This document shows positions 1-8,586 of a DNA stretch of 64,000 nucleotides, piece by piece. Both the position numbers and the translations under genes were made by a program. How positions within the stretch are numbered: the first letter of the stretch is position 1; each line of letters opens with the position of its first letter. The DNA comes from Novosphingobium mathurense. Lineage in GTDB: Bacteria; Pseudomonadota; Alphaproteobacteria; Sphingomonadales; Sphingomonadaceae. Under the pieces are notes generated by a model that did no database searches, was not told the DNA's origin, and saw nothing but the letters and a program-made list of their open reading frames with translations. The DNA lies in the NCBI RefSeq assembly GCF_900168325.1, contig NZ_FVZE01000010.1, positions 1 to 64,000 on the forward strand, in the 5' to 3' direction.

Positions 1-14
1 TCGGTGCCATCTCC

Positions 15-44
15 ATGTGTCCACCTCTTCCTTGGTGGACACAT
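15..44. repeat. Perfect 11-bp inverted repeat (hairpin)
   Basis: The arms ATGTGTCCACC (15-25) and GGTGGACACAT (34-44) are exact reverse complements around an 8-nt loop. No T-run follows on either strand, so it is not a clear intrinsic terminator. It could be a protein-binding site or an RNA hairpin at the end of a gene outside the window. Confidence 0.6.
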
Positions 45-140
45 CCTTCACACCGCGTCACTCAACCGAACAGGTGCGCGGAATTTCGCGCTTACAAATG
101 GAAGGCCTCAATGCAGCGGGTAAATGGACCACAATTCGAA

Positions 141-162
141 TGAACATTCATATGCATGTTCA
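141..162. repeat. Palindromic operator-like site
   Basis: TGAACAT (141-147) and ATGTTCA (156-162) form a perfect 7-bp inverted repeat with an 8-nt centre that is itself nearly symmetrical. It lies in the AT-richer spacer beyond the 3' end of the neighbouring minus-strand gene. The spacing suits a dimeric regulator, but no target promoter is evident inside the window. Confidence 0.45.
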
Positions 163-210
163 GGCGCAATCGGCGGGCGCCTCGCTAACAACAGACGAAC
201 CTTGGGTCGA

Positions 211-996
211 TTAATCGGCCAACATGTCTCTTAATTCATCCGGAATCGGTCCAAAACTCTGGCCAACGTGCCTATAGACCGCCGCGTCGGTACAGCCGCG
301 CAACGCTGGTGGCGAGACTCGAACGCCATTGCCATCTTTGATGGCATCCGCCTCCTGGCTCCAACGCCTGAGAATGGAGAGATCGCTGGGTCGGATTTTA
401 CGCCGCCGAGTTGCTCGCCACAGCGCCCGACTATTTGGCCCGTAGCGCTCAGCAAAAAAGGCGAGAACGGCCTGCTTCTTCTTCTCGACGGCCAACTCAA
501 CTGCCTCGGCGACCACTTCGTGTCGCCGGAGCCGACCAGTTATCGCGAGCCGAGATTGAAGATCCCTTACGGGAACGAGGGACAGCAACGCATTTGCATC
601 AAATGCGGGTGAGCGCGATGCTTTGCGCACCACGCGGAGCGGATTATGACAATCGAAGCCGACCATTTCGATTATGCCAACGTGGAGGTCCACTCGCGAC
701 ATAATGGCGTTGATGTGCCGTGTCGCCGCGACGACAGTGACAAAATTGGCATGCCGAGCATAGACCTCAAGCTGCCGGTCAAGACGAGCAAGCGTGTCAC
801 GGTCGGTTTTGATTTCGTAGCAGTGCAGATCGTTTCGGTCACACACAGCAACGTCTGCCCGAACTCTGTAATTGTCGAGAATGAGTTCGGCACTCACTGA
901 AGATTGGCTGGATAACTCACCCGTCGAGCGCAGGAAATCAAGAAGTGCAGCTTTTGCCTTAGGCTCTGCTCGATCATCTCCCGCGCGTTTCGTCAC
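211..996 (-). CDS. sce7726-like protein with PD-(D/E)XK nuclease-type core
   Basis: A 261-residue soluble protein. Residues about 40-90 contain a strand-rich stretch ending in a Tyr-Glu-Ile-Lys motif (EIK), preceded by an Asp in RADVAV. This D...EXK pattern is what is expected of a restriction-endonuclease-like fold, and the overall look matches the sce7726 family, often found in mobile regions and sometimes beside a partner sce7725 gene. No partner is visible here. The C-terminal half is basic and helical. Translation starts at a GTG with AGGGAAAAG just upstream. The function is unknown; a defence or phage-related accessory role is inferred from the family and from the prophage next door. 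Confidence 0.6.
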   Translation of the reverse strand: MTKRAGDDRAEPKAKAALLDFLRSTGELSSQSSVSAELILDNYRVRADVAVCDRNDLHCYEIKTDRDTLARLDRQLEVYARHANFVTVVAATRHINAIMSRVDLHVGIIEMVGFDCHNPLRVVRKASRSPAFDANALLSLVPVRDLQSRLAITGRLRRHEVVAEAVELAVEKKKQAVLAFFAERYGPNSRALWRATRRRKIRPSDLSILRRWSQEADAIKDGNGVRVSPPALRGCTDAAVYRHVGQSFGPIPDELRDMLAD

Positions 997-1413
997 ATCT
1001 TTTCCCTAGCCACGGCGAATAAGTGCGATCTGGCCGCTAAGCGGCGGCCCATAAAGCGTAACTCAAACTCCAGCAAGGAAGAAGGGCTTTGTTTTCCGGG
1101 CGAAACTTACACAGCCCTCATTGGAAATGCTCGACGGCAGCAATCGGCACCTCGCCTCGGTATTTCTCGTTGGCAAACCGCACTTGCGGAAAGTCCGTTT
1201 GCTCGGCCGAACGACCGACATAGGCGTGTAACTCCCGCCTTATGGATCACAGCTGTGGCGGCCGATCTAGTCCAGATGACTGCCAACTGAAAGTTCAAAG
1301 TAGATGCCGTTGGCCCAAACCCTTTTGCAATCACTTAACAGGCCGGATGATTCCACTCGCGCCACGAGTCTTTGACCGCGGCAACCGAAATCGATCGCAG
1401 AGCCCCATGACAC
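997..1413. other. Gap between sce7726-like gene and gpD
   Basis: No convincing gene. In P2 this position after D holds ogr, a small zinc-finger activator, but I found no CxxC...C ORF here on either strand. A short minus-strand reading frame ending near 1119 (containing AYVGRSAEQTDFPQ) looks protein-like but is cut by an upstream stop and could be a gene remnant. Confidence 0.4.
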
Positions 1414-2424
1414 TCAAGGTGCCGTCTCCATCCTTAGATCCGTGATGTACCCGCTTCCATTGTCGAGCCGGTGCGTCACTTCTGAAACCAGCCAGGTAGT
1501 CGCATCGATCTCGTCCTTGTAACCCGAGGCCGAGACGCGGCATTCCGGGTAGGCATCTGGCCTGCCCAGTACCAGATTCAGGTCCAGTGTAGCGGGTGCG
1601 CGCTTCAGGCGGTCTCGCTCGGCGATGGCGGCGCGCTTGGCCGATACTTCGTCCGGATAGACCTTTCGTAACTTCTTCGCGTTGTCGGCCTTGCCCACGG
1701 TCACGGTTTTTCGCTTCGCGCCCTTCCGGTCATGCCAGCTGGCGGTCACGCCTTCCTGCCCGTCGCGCTTCTGGCGTTGCCAGTTGTGGCCGTCTCCGCT
1801 GCGGCGCGTCAGGGTGAGCGTTGGCAGCGCATTACCGCCCGCAGTCGTTCCCGCGCCTTTGCGCGCAAATATAAGGTGCCTGTCCTTGATTGTGGCGACC
1901 GCGTCATTCTCCCGCCCCAAGCGGCGGAGGAAGGCGACGTCGCTTTCGCGGCTCTGACTGATCGAGGGCAGCGCGATCGCGGCGAGGTCAGCAGCGACCT
2001 TCAGTGTCAGGCTGTTCCTGCCGGCGACATCCTGCAGCACAGCGCCGAGCGTGGTGTTTTTCCAGCTCTGTTCGCGGCGGTTGCGGATCTGGCTGGTGAA
2101 GTCCGCGGCGCGTGCGCGGATCCTGATCTGGTCGGGCGGGCCGGAGTGACTGACATCGTCGACCTTGTAGCTACCCTTGTCGATCAGGCCGGGCGTGACA
2201 TCGCGTCCCTGCTTCCAGCCCAGCTGAACGCGCAGCAGCGCGCCTTCCTTGGGAATGGCGAGCCCGCCGTCCGTATCGTCCAGCACGATGTCCAGCTGAT
2301 CGGCCTCGTCCCCGCGCTTTTCGGAGATTGTGAGCGAGACCAGGCGCGGGCGCATCCGTTCTGTCAGATCCTTGCCGTCGAGCGTGACGCGCCAGTCCGG
2401 GACGTTGGTGATCGCCTCGCTCAT
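1414..2424 (-). CDS. D: Phage late control protein D (tail, P2 gpD-like)
   Basis: A 336-residue protein of the phage late control D family. In P2-type phages gpD is a tail hub protein at the distal end of the tube, related to the gp27 hub of contractile injection machines. The N-terminus (about 1-110) carries the typical beta-rich start with DWRVTLDGKDLTERM and later a bias towards basic residues. It overlaps the stop of gpU (ATGA-type coupling) and is the last gene of the tail operon, its usual P2 position. The length is close to that of P2-family members. Confidence 0.9.
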   Translation of the reverse strand: MSEAITNVPDWRVTLDGKDLTERMRPRLVSLTISEKRGDEADQLDIVLDDTDGGLAIPKEGALLRVQLGWKQGRDVTPGLIDKGSYKVDDVSHSGPPDQIRIRARAADFTSQIRNRREQSWKNTTLGAVLQDVAGRNSLTLKVAADLAAIALPSISQSRESDVAFLRRLGRENDAVATIKDRHLIFARKGAGTTAGGNALPTLTLTRRSGDGHNWQRQKRDGQEGVTASWHDRKGAKRKTVTVGKADNAKKLRKVYPDEVSAKRAAIAERDRLKRAPATLDLNLVLGRPDAYPECRVSASGYKDEIDATTWLVSEVTHRLDNGSGYITDLRMETAP

Positions 2425-2834
2425 GCTGCCGTTTCCGCGTTGTTGGCAGGCGCCGGATCATCGACGCGCAGCAGGTCTATGGCGAAGTCTATCCGCAGCG
2501 GGCGGCCATCGGCCATCAAGGCGACGTGCCTTTCGTCAATCGCTTCGATCACGAAATTGCCGAACACGGTACCGCTGCCATCGACCAGTGGCAGGGCCTC
2601 ACCCTGATCGGCCATCTCGCGCAGCTGGTCGATCGAGACGCGCCCGTCCGTGATCTCGGCATAGACCGCGCCGGACATGCTGATCTTCTCATCACCGGTA
2701 CCGAGGAACTGGACGGCATCGCGCGCACCGACGCGGGCCGAGCGAGCGAAGCGCCAGTCCGTCTTGCGCTGCAGTTCGTCATAGGCGAGCGTCGGAACCT
2801 GAAACAGGAACATGCCGAGTGCCATCAGGTGCAT
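2421..2834 (-). CDS. U: Phage tail protein U (gpU-like)
   Basis: A 137-residue member of the P2 gpU family, which terminates the tail tube. The N-terminus ALGMFLFQVPTLAYDELQR is the diagnostic start of the family. AAAGG lies 7 nt before the chosen ATG at 2834; a second in-frame Met three codons later is also possible. It sits between the tape measure gene and D as in P2, overlapping D by 4 nt. Confidence 0.92.
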   Translation of the reverse strand: MHLMALGMFLFQVPTLAYDELQRKTDWRFARSARVGARDAVQFLGTGDEKISMSGAVYAEITDGRVSIDQLREMADQGEALPLVDGSGTVFGNFVIEAIDERHVALMADGRPLRIDFAIDLLRVDDPAPANNAETAA

Positions 2835-2846
2835 CGCGTGGCCTTT

Positions 2847-5381
2847 CTATTCATCGCCGAAGCCGCGCCCGCGCCGCTCGCGCTCGATCTGCTCGATCGC
2901 ATTGCGGACTTCCTCGGCAATGTCCCGAGCAGGCGCAGTCCCGGCATTGATGGTGATATTGTACGTTGCGCTGCTTGGCGCAGTGCCCGCGAAAGCGTGC
3001 GCTTCGGGCTTTATCGCTGTGGGGGAAGCCAGTGCCATCGCGGGCACCGCAGCAGCCCCGGCCGCAAGGGCGCTGGCAACTTTTCCCGAGGCATCGTTGA
3101 AACGGCCCAGCATCCCCCTGCCGTCCGCATTGAAACTCCTGGTCATTGCCTCGGACAGTGTCGAAATTCGCTGCAACGGGGCTGCAGTATTGTCAGCAAG
3201 GCCCTGATCGAGCCCGGCCATGACAAAGCCGCCTAACCGCGCAAAGACACGCGAGGGCGAATGGATGCCAAGCGTTTCCTTGAACCATTTGGCGACCCAA
3301 CTGGCGGTCTCAACGATCCTGGATTTGAGAGCGCCGTACATGCTGGCGATGCCATTGATGAGGCCCTGAATAATGTGACCGCCAATTTCCGAGAGACGCG
3401 AAGGCAGGGACATGCCAAGCCAATCCAGCATGGACGCAATACCGCGATAGAGCAGGCCGATGGGCGAGAAGTTGACTAGCATCGCTGTGAGGCCGGAGAT
3501 GCCACCGGTGAAGTAGCCTTTGATCTCAGTCCAGCGGTCTCCGAACCATGCGGCAATCCCATCCCATTTGGCGTAAATGAGATAGGCCGCGCCTGCGAGC
3601 AGAACGACGCCAGCCACGACACCGGCCACGATCCCGATCAAAGGCAACAAGCCGATCCCCAAGGCAGTCGCGGTAGCTGAAAGCACCGCGAATGGAGCGA
3701 CCAGGCCGGCCATGACAATCGCGCCGCCGCCGAGGACAAGGAAGAGCGCTGCAAAAACGGCTGCCGCAACTGCAAGCCCCCGAACCAAATTCGGATGGCG
3801 CTCGGCCAACTTTGAGACCTTGTCGCCCCAGACCGACAGGCGTTCAGAGGCAGAACCCGCCATTGGGGCCAATTGATCGCCAAGCGTGGTGGAAAGCTCT
3901 TTCGACTGAATCTTGAGGCGCTTCACCTTTTCGGCGGTGTCGTTCATGCGGTCGGCGAAATCCGTATTCACCGTACCTTCGGCGGCCAGTGCGTCTGCCC
4001 TGATGGACCGGTATTCCTGAAAGGCCGACATAAGCGGCCGCAGCGCCTGCTGCACCTGCATGTCTCCGAACAGGCTGGACAGCTTGGCCTGGTCGCCCCC
4101 GGTGGCCATTTGCGTAAGGCGGACAATCTCCTCGATCGGGCTACGTCCATCCTTGGCTGCCTTCTTCATCGCTGCCGGAATGTCGATGCCGAATTTCGCG
4201 AAGTTTTTGATCGTGTCCCGCGCGTTGATCTTGGACAGCAGGTTCTGAAGGTTGTTCGCGGCGCCCGCGGAATCGCCTGCCCCCTTTCGGGTGATCTGCA
4301 AGGCGGCCGCAAGGTCTGCGACGGCCGGTACGCCCGTTGCGCCAAGGCTTTGCATGCTGGCCGTCAGCTCAGGGAAATACTGAGCCATGTCCTTCACTTC
4401 GAAGGCCCCGCTCTTGCCCGCCTGCGCCATGATATCGAGTGCCTTGCCAGCCTGGGCGATCGGCACTTTCAGGTTGTCGTATGCAGCAAAGCTGGCACGC
4501 CCGAGATCGTCGATATCGGCCTTGTAGGCGGTCGCCGCGCGGCCGATCGGCGCCATCATGTCAACGGCCCTGCCCGCTTCGAGACCAAAGCCAGTCAATG
4601 TATCGACGCCATGCTGAAGGTCTTCCGGCATCTGGTTGACCGCCAGCGCCGCCTTGCGAAGCTCGAGCCCCATCAGGCGGCCAGCCTTGCGCGACTGGTT
4701 CACCTTCTGGTTGATGTCGGTCATAACAGATTCGAATTGCATCGAATCTTCGACCGCCCCTTCGAGCGGCCTTGCCATGACCATGCCGGTTCCGATCGCA
4801 GCCGCGCCGCCGGCAGCAAGGCCGGTTGCGGCCCCCTGCACACTCGAGAAGCGAGCGCGCGCGTCGGCGCACCGGCGTGAACGGTCGGTCACTTCCTGCA
4901 ATCGGCGTTCCTGGTCGCGAAGTTCGGCGGTCGTTCGTTCCACCTCGGTTCGCAAGCGCCTTTCGTTGCCGGCCAGATCGCGGGTGGAAACGCCCGCAGC
5001 CGTCAGGCGGGAGCGCAGTTCCTGCAGGCGCGCGGTTTCCTGCCGGTGTTCATTGCCGAGACGCTCCGACTCCCTGCGTGCCCGATCGAACTCAGCCCGC
5101 ATCTTCTTGGTCGGGTCTTCGGTCTGTGCGAGGGCTCGGCCCAGCTGGGTAGTGCGCGCCTGTGCCTCTGCCATGCGCTTTTCGGTATCGCGCAGTCCGG
5201 CTTTCAGTTGCCGCAATTGGCCGAGATCCGATTGCGTCCGCTCCAGCCCCTTCAACTGGTCGCGCGTTACCCTGATCGTCTGCGCCAGTCTGGTCGAGCC
5301 AGCAGCCGCATCGCGCATCGGGCGGGTCAGGCGGTCTGCCCCTTCCAGCAGCACTCTGATTCGAAGGTTTCGGTCGGACAT
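2847..5381 (-). CDS. T: Phage tail tape measure protein (gpT-like, TP901 family)
   Basis: An 844-residue tape measure protein that sets tail length and is threaded through the tube. Residues 1-185 are mostly charged coiled-coil helix (many Arg/Glu heptads). A TP901-type core with the stretch MQFESVMTDINQKVNQSR follows from about 215 to 430. A strongly hydrophobic segment around 545-615 (Ala/Gly/Val/Leu-rich) probably forms membrane-interacting helices used during DNA ejection. The C-terminus is alanine-rich and ends in a charged helix. It follows the E/E' chaperone reading frames, as expected for a long-tailed phage. Confidence 0.93.
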   Translation of the reverse strand: MSDRNLRIRVLLEGADRLTRPMRDAAAGSTRLAQTIRVTRDQLKGLERTQSDLGQLRQLKAGLRDTEKRMAEAQARTTQLGRALAQTEDPTKKMRAEFDRARRESERLGNEHRQETARLQELRSRLTAAGVSTRDLAGNERRLRTEVERTTAELRDQERRLQEVTDRSRRCADARARFSSVQGAATGLAAGGAAAIGTGMVMARPLEGAVEDSMQFESVMTDINQKVNQSRKAGRLMGLELRKAALAVNQMPEDLQHGVDTLTGFGLEAGRAVDMMAPIGRAATAYKADIDDLGRASFAAYDNLKVPIAQAGKALDIMAQAGKSGAFEVKDMAQYFPELTASMQSLGATGVPAVADLAAALQITRKGAGDSAGAANNLQNLLSKINARDTIKNFAKFGIDIPAAMKKAAKDGRSPIEEIVRLTQMATGGDQAKLSSLFGDMQVQQALRPLMSAFQEYRSIRADALAAEGTVNTDFADRMNDTAEKVKRLKIQSKELSTTLGDQLAPMAGSASERLSVWGDKVSKLAERHPNLVRGLAVAAAVFAALFLVLGGGAIVMAGLVAPFAVLSATATALGIGLLPLIGIVAGVVAGVVLLAGAAYLIYAKWDGIAAWFGDRWTEIKGYFTGGISGLTAMLVNFSPIGLLYRGIASMLDWLGMSLPSRLSEIGGHIIQGLINGIASMYGALKSRIVETASWVAKWFKETLGIHSPSRVFARLGGFVMAGLDQGLADNTAAPLQRISTLSEAMTRSFNADGRGMLGRFNDASGKVASALAAGAAAVPAMALASPTAIKPEAHAFAGTAPSSATYNITINAGTAPARDIAEEVRNAIEQIERERRGRGFGDE

Positions 5382-5395
5382 CGGGGTTTCCCGCG

Positions 5396-5518
5396 TTACG
5401 GGCCAAAAGGGACCTCAGAGCGTTTCACGGCACGGGCGTGCCAGCTCATGAGTTCGGATAGGTGCATGTCGTCCATCGCGGATGGCGGCCAGTGAAACAC
5501 GACCGCCAAGTCCGCCAT
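5396..5518 (-). CDS. GpE'-like frameshift extension of tail chaperone
   Basis: A 40-residue reading frame starting MADLAVVFHWPPSAMDDM, the hallmark of the small GpE-family phage tail protein. Its ATG is only 8 nt beyond the stop of the upstream chaperone, and the frame is open upstream back into that gene in the -1 register. It is therefore best read as the C-terminal part of a fusion made by programmed -1 frameshifting at 5569-5575. The fusion would be about 146 residues (89 from the first frame, 57 from the second), against 142 for P2 gpE+E'. Independent translation from the ATG cannot be excluded. Confidence 0.85.
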   Translation of the reverse strand: MADLAVVFHWPPSAMDDMHLSELMSWHARAVKRSEVPFGP

Positions 5519-5526
5519 GGTATCGT

Positions 5527-5835
5527 TTACGTCGTAGGGGAGAGCGCCGCCTTTGCGCCCTTCGGCAGCAAAAAATCCATCACCTCGCTGCCCAACTGGG
5601 TAAGGTCGGAAGGATCGAGCCCGGCAATGTCCTGCTTTGAAAGCAAGGGAGCGGTGATACGCGGCAGAAGACCTTCCAGCGCGGCATAATCCAGATTGAG
5701 CAGCGACGACAAAGAGAGGCCACGAAGCTCGCCGGCCTTGGGCTTGCGAACCTGTACGGTTTCGATGGTCTGTTCGCCGCGCCGGATGGGCGTGTCGAGC
5801 GTGACAGTGCGGATTTCGGCGGAGCTATCGGTCAT
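5527..5835 (-). CDS. E: Phage tail assembly chaperone (gpE-like)
   Basis: A 102-residue tail assembly chaperone of the P2 gpE type, which coats the tape measure protein during tail assembly. I chose the ATG at 5835 because GGAA lies 7 nt upstream; a TTG four codons earlier would lengthen it slightly. Near the 3' end the reading frame passes through T_TTT_TTG (5575-5569), the same heptamer used by P2 for -1 frameshifting into E'. It lies between tube gene FII and tape measure gene T, its usual position. Confidence 0.88.
   Translation of the reverse strand: MTDSSAEIRTVTLDTPIRRGEQTIETVQVRKPKAGELRGLSLSSLLNLDYAALEGLLPRITAPLLSKQDIAGLDPSDLTQLGSEVMDFLLPKGAKAALSPTT
5569..5575 (-). promoter_or_regulatory. 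Programmed -1 ribosomal frameshift site
   Basis: On the minus strand the heptamer is T_TTT_TTG, in the correct register relative to gene E (the TTT codon begins at 5574, in frame with the start). A slip of one base back joins E to the open -1 frame that encodes the GpE' motif and ends at 5396. The E+E' frameshift is well known in P2-like and other long-tailed phages. The efficiency and any stimulatory RNA structure are not assessable here. Confidence 0.85.
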
Positions 5836-5897
5836 GTCAGATTCCAAAGTTCAGGGGGAAAGGAAGGCGGCCCGGCGGGGTGCGCCGGGCCGGAGGG

Positions 5898-6410
5898 TCA
5901 GAACAGCCCGAGGGCGCTGCGCTGTTCTGCCAGGCGATCGGTGCCATCGACGACTTCGACCATGTTCAGGGGGTCGATCTCGATTTCCGTGCGGCCGTTC
6001 CAGACGAGCTTGTAATAGGCGAGCGCCGACGTGACGGTGAAATCAGCAGGCGAGCCGACTTCCTGATCGCCCATCTCGATTTCGCTGTGCCGGCCGCGCA
6101 CGATCACTTCTACCGAATCGGAGTTGCCGGTATCGTCCTGCTGGTAAAAGCCGGCGAAGCGCATGTAGACGCCGTTCACCTTGGTCATGCCCCACTGGCG
6201 CAGGATATCGCGCATGGGACCGCCGAAGACGGCCTTCAGTTCCATCGCTTCCATGCCCATGTCCAGCTTGAGCGGGGCGGACATGCCCCCGCCTCGATAC
6301 TCTTCGAGCTTGCGGGTGAGAGTCGGCAAGGTGACGGTCTTCACGTCGCCGACATAGTTCTGTCCTTCGTTGAACAGCATCAGGTTCTTGAGCGTGCGGG
6401 GCAGTCCCAT
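5898..6410 (-). CDS. FII: Phage major tail tube protein (gpFII-like)
   Basis: A 170-residue tail tube protein that forms the inner tube inside the contractile sheath. The N-terminus MGLPRTLKNLMLFNEG and the later YKLVWNGRTEIEIDPLN match the P2 FII family along their full length. AGGAG sits 7 nt before the ATG. It lies directly after sheath gene FI with a spacer of about 58 bp, the same FI-FII-E-T order as P2. Confidence 0.94.
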   Translation of the reverse strand: MGLPRTLKNLMLFNEGQNYVGDVKTVTLPTLTRKLEEYRGGGMSAPLKLDMGMEAMELKAVFGGPMRDILRQWGMTKVNGVYMRFAGFYQQDDTGNSDSVEVIVRGRHSEIEMGDQEVGSPADFTVTSALAYYKLVWNGRTEIEIDPLNMVEVVDGTDRLAEQRSALGLF

Positions 6411-6468
6411 GGTGGGCTCCTATGCAAAAGTGGGGATGGGAGGGCGGCGCGCCGGGCGAGCGCGCCGG

Positions 6469-7641
6469 TTATGCCGTCTGCGTCAGCTGGCTCGCGAAGT
6501 CGGCGAAATAGCTGTCGGTAATGCGCTGGTTGAAGCCGAGATCCTCGAGCGGCGGCGGCACGGTGTAGTCGTAGTCGATGCGCAGCTTGCCCGCCTGCAG
6601 ACTAGCGGTGGAGTTGTTCGCCTCATCGAACCGAGCATTGGCGCCGAGAATGACGCCGGCGGCCTTCAGTTCGAGGAAGAAGCCGTTGATCGTCTCGATG
6701 ATGTCCTTGGCCAGCGCCGGGGTCAGCGGCTTGTCCATCGCCCAGTCCATGCCGCGCGCGACGGTATCGGCCAGCAGCTGGGCCACGCGCACGGTGCTTT
6801 CGAACTGAAACAGCGGATCGTCCGAACAGGTGCGGTTGCCCCAGAAGCGAAAGCCGCTGTCCGAGCGGACCAGCGCCGTCACTTCCGAAGCGTTCAGCAC
6901 GCCCGCATCGCTGGCCATGTCCTCGATATCCCAGTGGATGTCCTTGGTCAGGCCGACGACGCCGGAAACCGCCACGTTCGAAAGCGTCTTTTGCGGGCCG
7001 TAGCTTTCGTCGATCCGGGCGCGCAGGCCCATGGCGCGGGCAGCGGCATAGCTGGTAACGTTGGCGCTGGTGGCGGTGTCCCACGCGAGGAAGTCCGGCA
7101 TCAGCAGCATGAGTTCACGCTCGCTGAAGTTCGCGCGGTAAAGGACCGCATCGGCCACGGTATCGCCCACCGCACGCGCATAGGCGAAGCCACGCAGCTT
7201 CTGCGCAACGACGGCAAGCGCGGCAGTGACTGCCTGCGTTTCGAGGCCGGGCGTGCCGAGAATCTTCGGCTTCACGCCCAACTGGCCTTGCGCAGCCAAG
7301 AGCGCCTGCATGCCTGTCTTCTGTCCTTCGGCGGTCGTGGTGCCGATCACGTTGCTGGCCGTCTCGGCCTCATCCGCGCCTTCGGCCACGCGGACCACGA
7401 CGACGATCGGGCGCGCCTGGTCGGCAATGGCACGAAGCGAATGGGCCAGAGTGCCGCTCACCCCGGCATCGCCGATCGCGGCTTCGACGTCCGTCACCAG
7501 TGCGGGCGTATCGAGCGGGAACACGGTGGCGTCCGCGTCGGATGCGGTGGCGACAAGGCCGATGATGGCGGTGGAGACTGCGGCCAGCGTTCGGGCGCCG
7601 GTGCTGATCTCGGTAACGGTGATTCCATGTTTGAAGGCCAT
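6469..7641 (-). CDS. FI: Phage tail sheath protein (gpFI-like)
   Basis: A 390-residue contractile sheath protein. It begins MAFKHGITVTEISTGART at the ATG at 7641, which has AAGGAG just upstream; the open frame extends further upstream but that part is proline/arginine noise overlapping gpW. The C-terminal third holds the conserved sheath features (DPLFQFESTVRVAQLLADTV and YDYTVPPPLEDLGFNQRITD). It starts about 17 nt after gpW ends, so V, W, FI and FII look like one transcription unit here. Confidence 0.94.
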   Translation of the reverse strand: MAFKHGITVTEISTGARTLAAVSTAIIGLVATASDADATVFPLDTPALVTDVEAAIGDAGVSGTLAHSLRAIADQARPIVVVVRVAEGADEAETASNVIGTTTAEGQKTGMQALLAAQGQLGVKPKILGTPGLETQAVTAALAVVAQKLRGFAYARAVGDTVADAVLYRANFSERELMLLMPDFLAWDTATSANVTSYAAARAMGLRARIDESYGPQKTLSNVAVSGVVGLTKDIHWDIEDMASDAGVLNASEVTALVRSDSGFRFWGNRTCSDDPLFQFESTVRVAQLLADTVARGMDWAMDKPLTPALAKDIIETINGFFLELKAAGVILGANARFDEANNSTASLQAGKLRIDYDYTVPPPLEDLGFNQRITDSYFADFASQLTQTA

Positions 7642-7657
7642 GAGCGGCTCCTTGGGT

Positions 7658-8008
7658 TCAAGCTGCAAGAGGGACGGAAAGGCGCACCAATGCGTTGGCG
7701 GGGGCTGTATCCGTGCGCGTGGCGTCGATGACGACGGTGGCTGCACCCGGGCGATCCCCGGCGGCCACACCTACGCGGCGCAGGCGGATGCGGTTTTCCC
7801 AGCGCGTCACGGCAACGGCGGTGGCGGCATAGACGCGCAGGATGTTCGCCGCCGTCATGGGCTGGTCGATCAGTTCGGGCAGCAGCGAGCCATACTCGCG
7901 GCGGCCGACACGGGTGCCCATGGGCGTGGAGAGGATGTCCGCGACCGACTGGCGAATGTGTTCGAGACCATCGAGCGCCTCGCCGGATGTGCGTGCCATG
8001 CCGGTCAT
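7658..8008 (-). CDS. W: Baseplate assembly protein W (gpW, gp25-like)
   Basis: A 116-residue baseplate wedge protein related to T4 gp25. The sequence IRQSVADILSTPMGTRVGRREYGS is the family signature, including the conserved R-G-S turn. It overlaps the stop codon of gpV by ATGA, indicating coupled translation. In P2 gpW is followed by J; here it is followed directly by the sheath gene. Confidence 0.93.
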   Translation of the reverse strand: MTGMARTSGEALDGLEHIRQSVADILSTPMGTRVGRREYGSLLPELIDQPMTAANILRVYAATAVAVTRWENRIRLRRVGVAAGDRPGAATVVIDATRTDTAPANALVRLSVPLAA

Positions 8009-8544
8009 CAGACGGGCGCCCCGGTCTGCGCGGCACCGGCCTGCACGCCAGAGTGCTTGTGGTCCTTGAGACTGATCCCGCCGCCGATGACGTCAGTGCT
8101 GGCAGTAAGCTTGCCGTTGACGGTGACGTCGCAGTTGAGGGTCAGGCCGCCCGGTGCATCCACATAGGCAGTGCCGCCAGCGGGCAGCGTGACCGTGAGG
8201 GCATGGCCTGCTTGATCGTAGGCAATAACCGCGCCGTCGCGGAATTCGAGGTGGACGAGATCGGGATTGGCCGAGGGCGAGGGGAAGGCATCGCAGTAGA
8301 GCCCAACGATGACCACGCCATTTTCGATATCGCCTTCGGGCGAAAGCAGCAGGCACTGTTCCCCGACCGTGGGCGGCGACCATACGCACACGCTGCCCGC
8401 ACGCGGCGAGATCCACGGCAGTTCGCCGGTGACCACATCGCCGCTTTCGACCGTGCAGGTGGCATTGGCATGATCGACAGACGCGATCACGCCGAGCCGC
8501 AGCACGTCGCCGGTTAGCTGTTCGGGATCGAGGGTTTGCGCCAT
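8008..8544 (-). CDS. V: Baseplate assembly protein V (gpV spike)
   Basis: A 178-residue baseplate spike protein, the membrane-piercing tip of the tail. It shows the N-terminal OB-fold region (LRLGVIASVDHANATCTVESGD) and the Gly/Ser-rich beta-helical tail ending SLKDHKHSGVQAGAAQTGAPV; the HKHxGV pattern near the C-terminus is the iron-binding tip motif HxH seen in P2-type spikes. It heads the V-W-FI-FII block and is preceded by one copy of the 26-bp palindrome. Confidence 0.93.
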   Translation of the reverse strand: MAQTLDPEQLTGDVLRLGVIASVDHANATCTVESGDVVTGELPWISPRAGSVCVWSPPTVGEQCLLLSPEGDIENGVVIVGLYCDAFPSPSANPDLVHLEFRDGAVIAYDQAGHALTVTLPAGGTAYVDAPGGLTLNCDVTVNGKLTASTDVIGGGISLKDHKHSGVQAGAAQTGAPV

Positions 8545-8586
8545 GGGGCGACCATGGCGCGCTCTTCATCGGGTTTCGCGTGGCAG

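Noticed and set aside
1107..1334. Possible ogr-like zinc-finger gene after gpD
   Set aside because: The only Cys-containing frame here has no CxxC...CxxxxC pattern, no ribosome site and no resemblance to Ogr/Delta.
1732..2607. Long plus-strand ORF opposite gpD/gpU
   Set aside because: It is a shadow of two well-supported phage genes on the other strand; GC-rich third positions make antisense frames open.
3265..3290. A further copy of the phage palindrome (CCATTTGG)
   Set aside because: Only one arm is present, inside the tape measure gene; no second arm at the 12-nt spacing.
6370..7731. 453-codon plus-strand ORF opposite the tail sheath gene
   Set aside because: Arg/His/Gly-rich shadow of gpFI and gpFII, which are clear family members.
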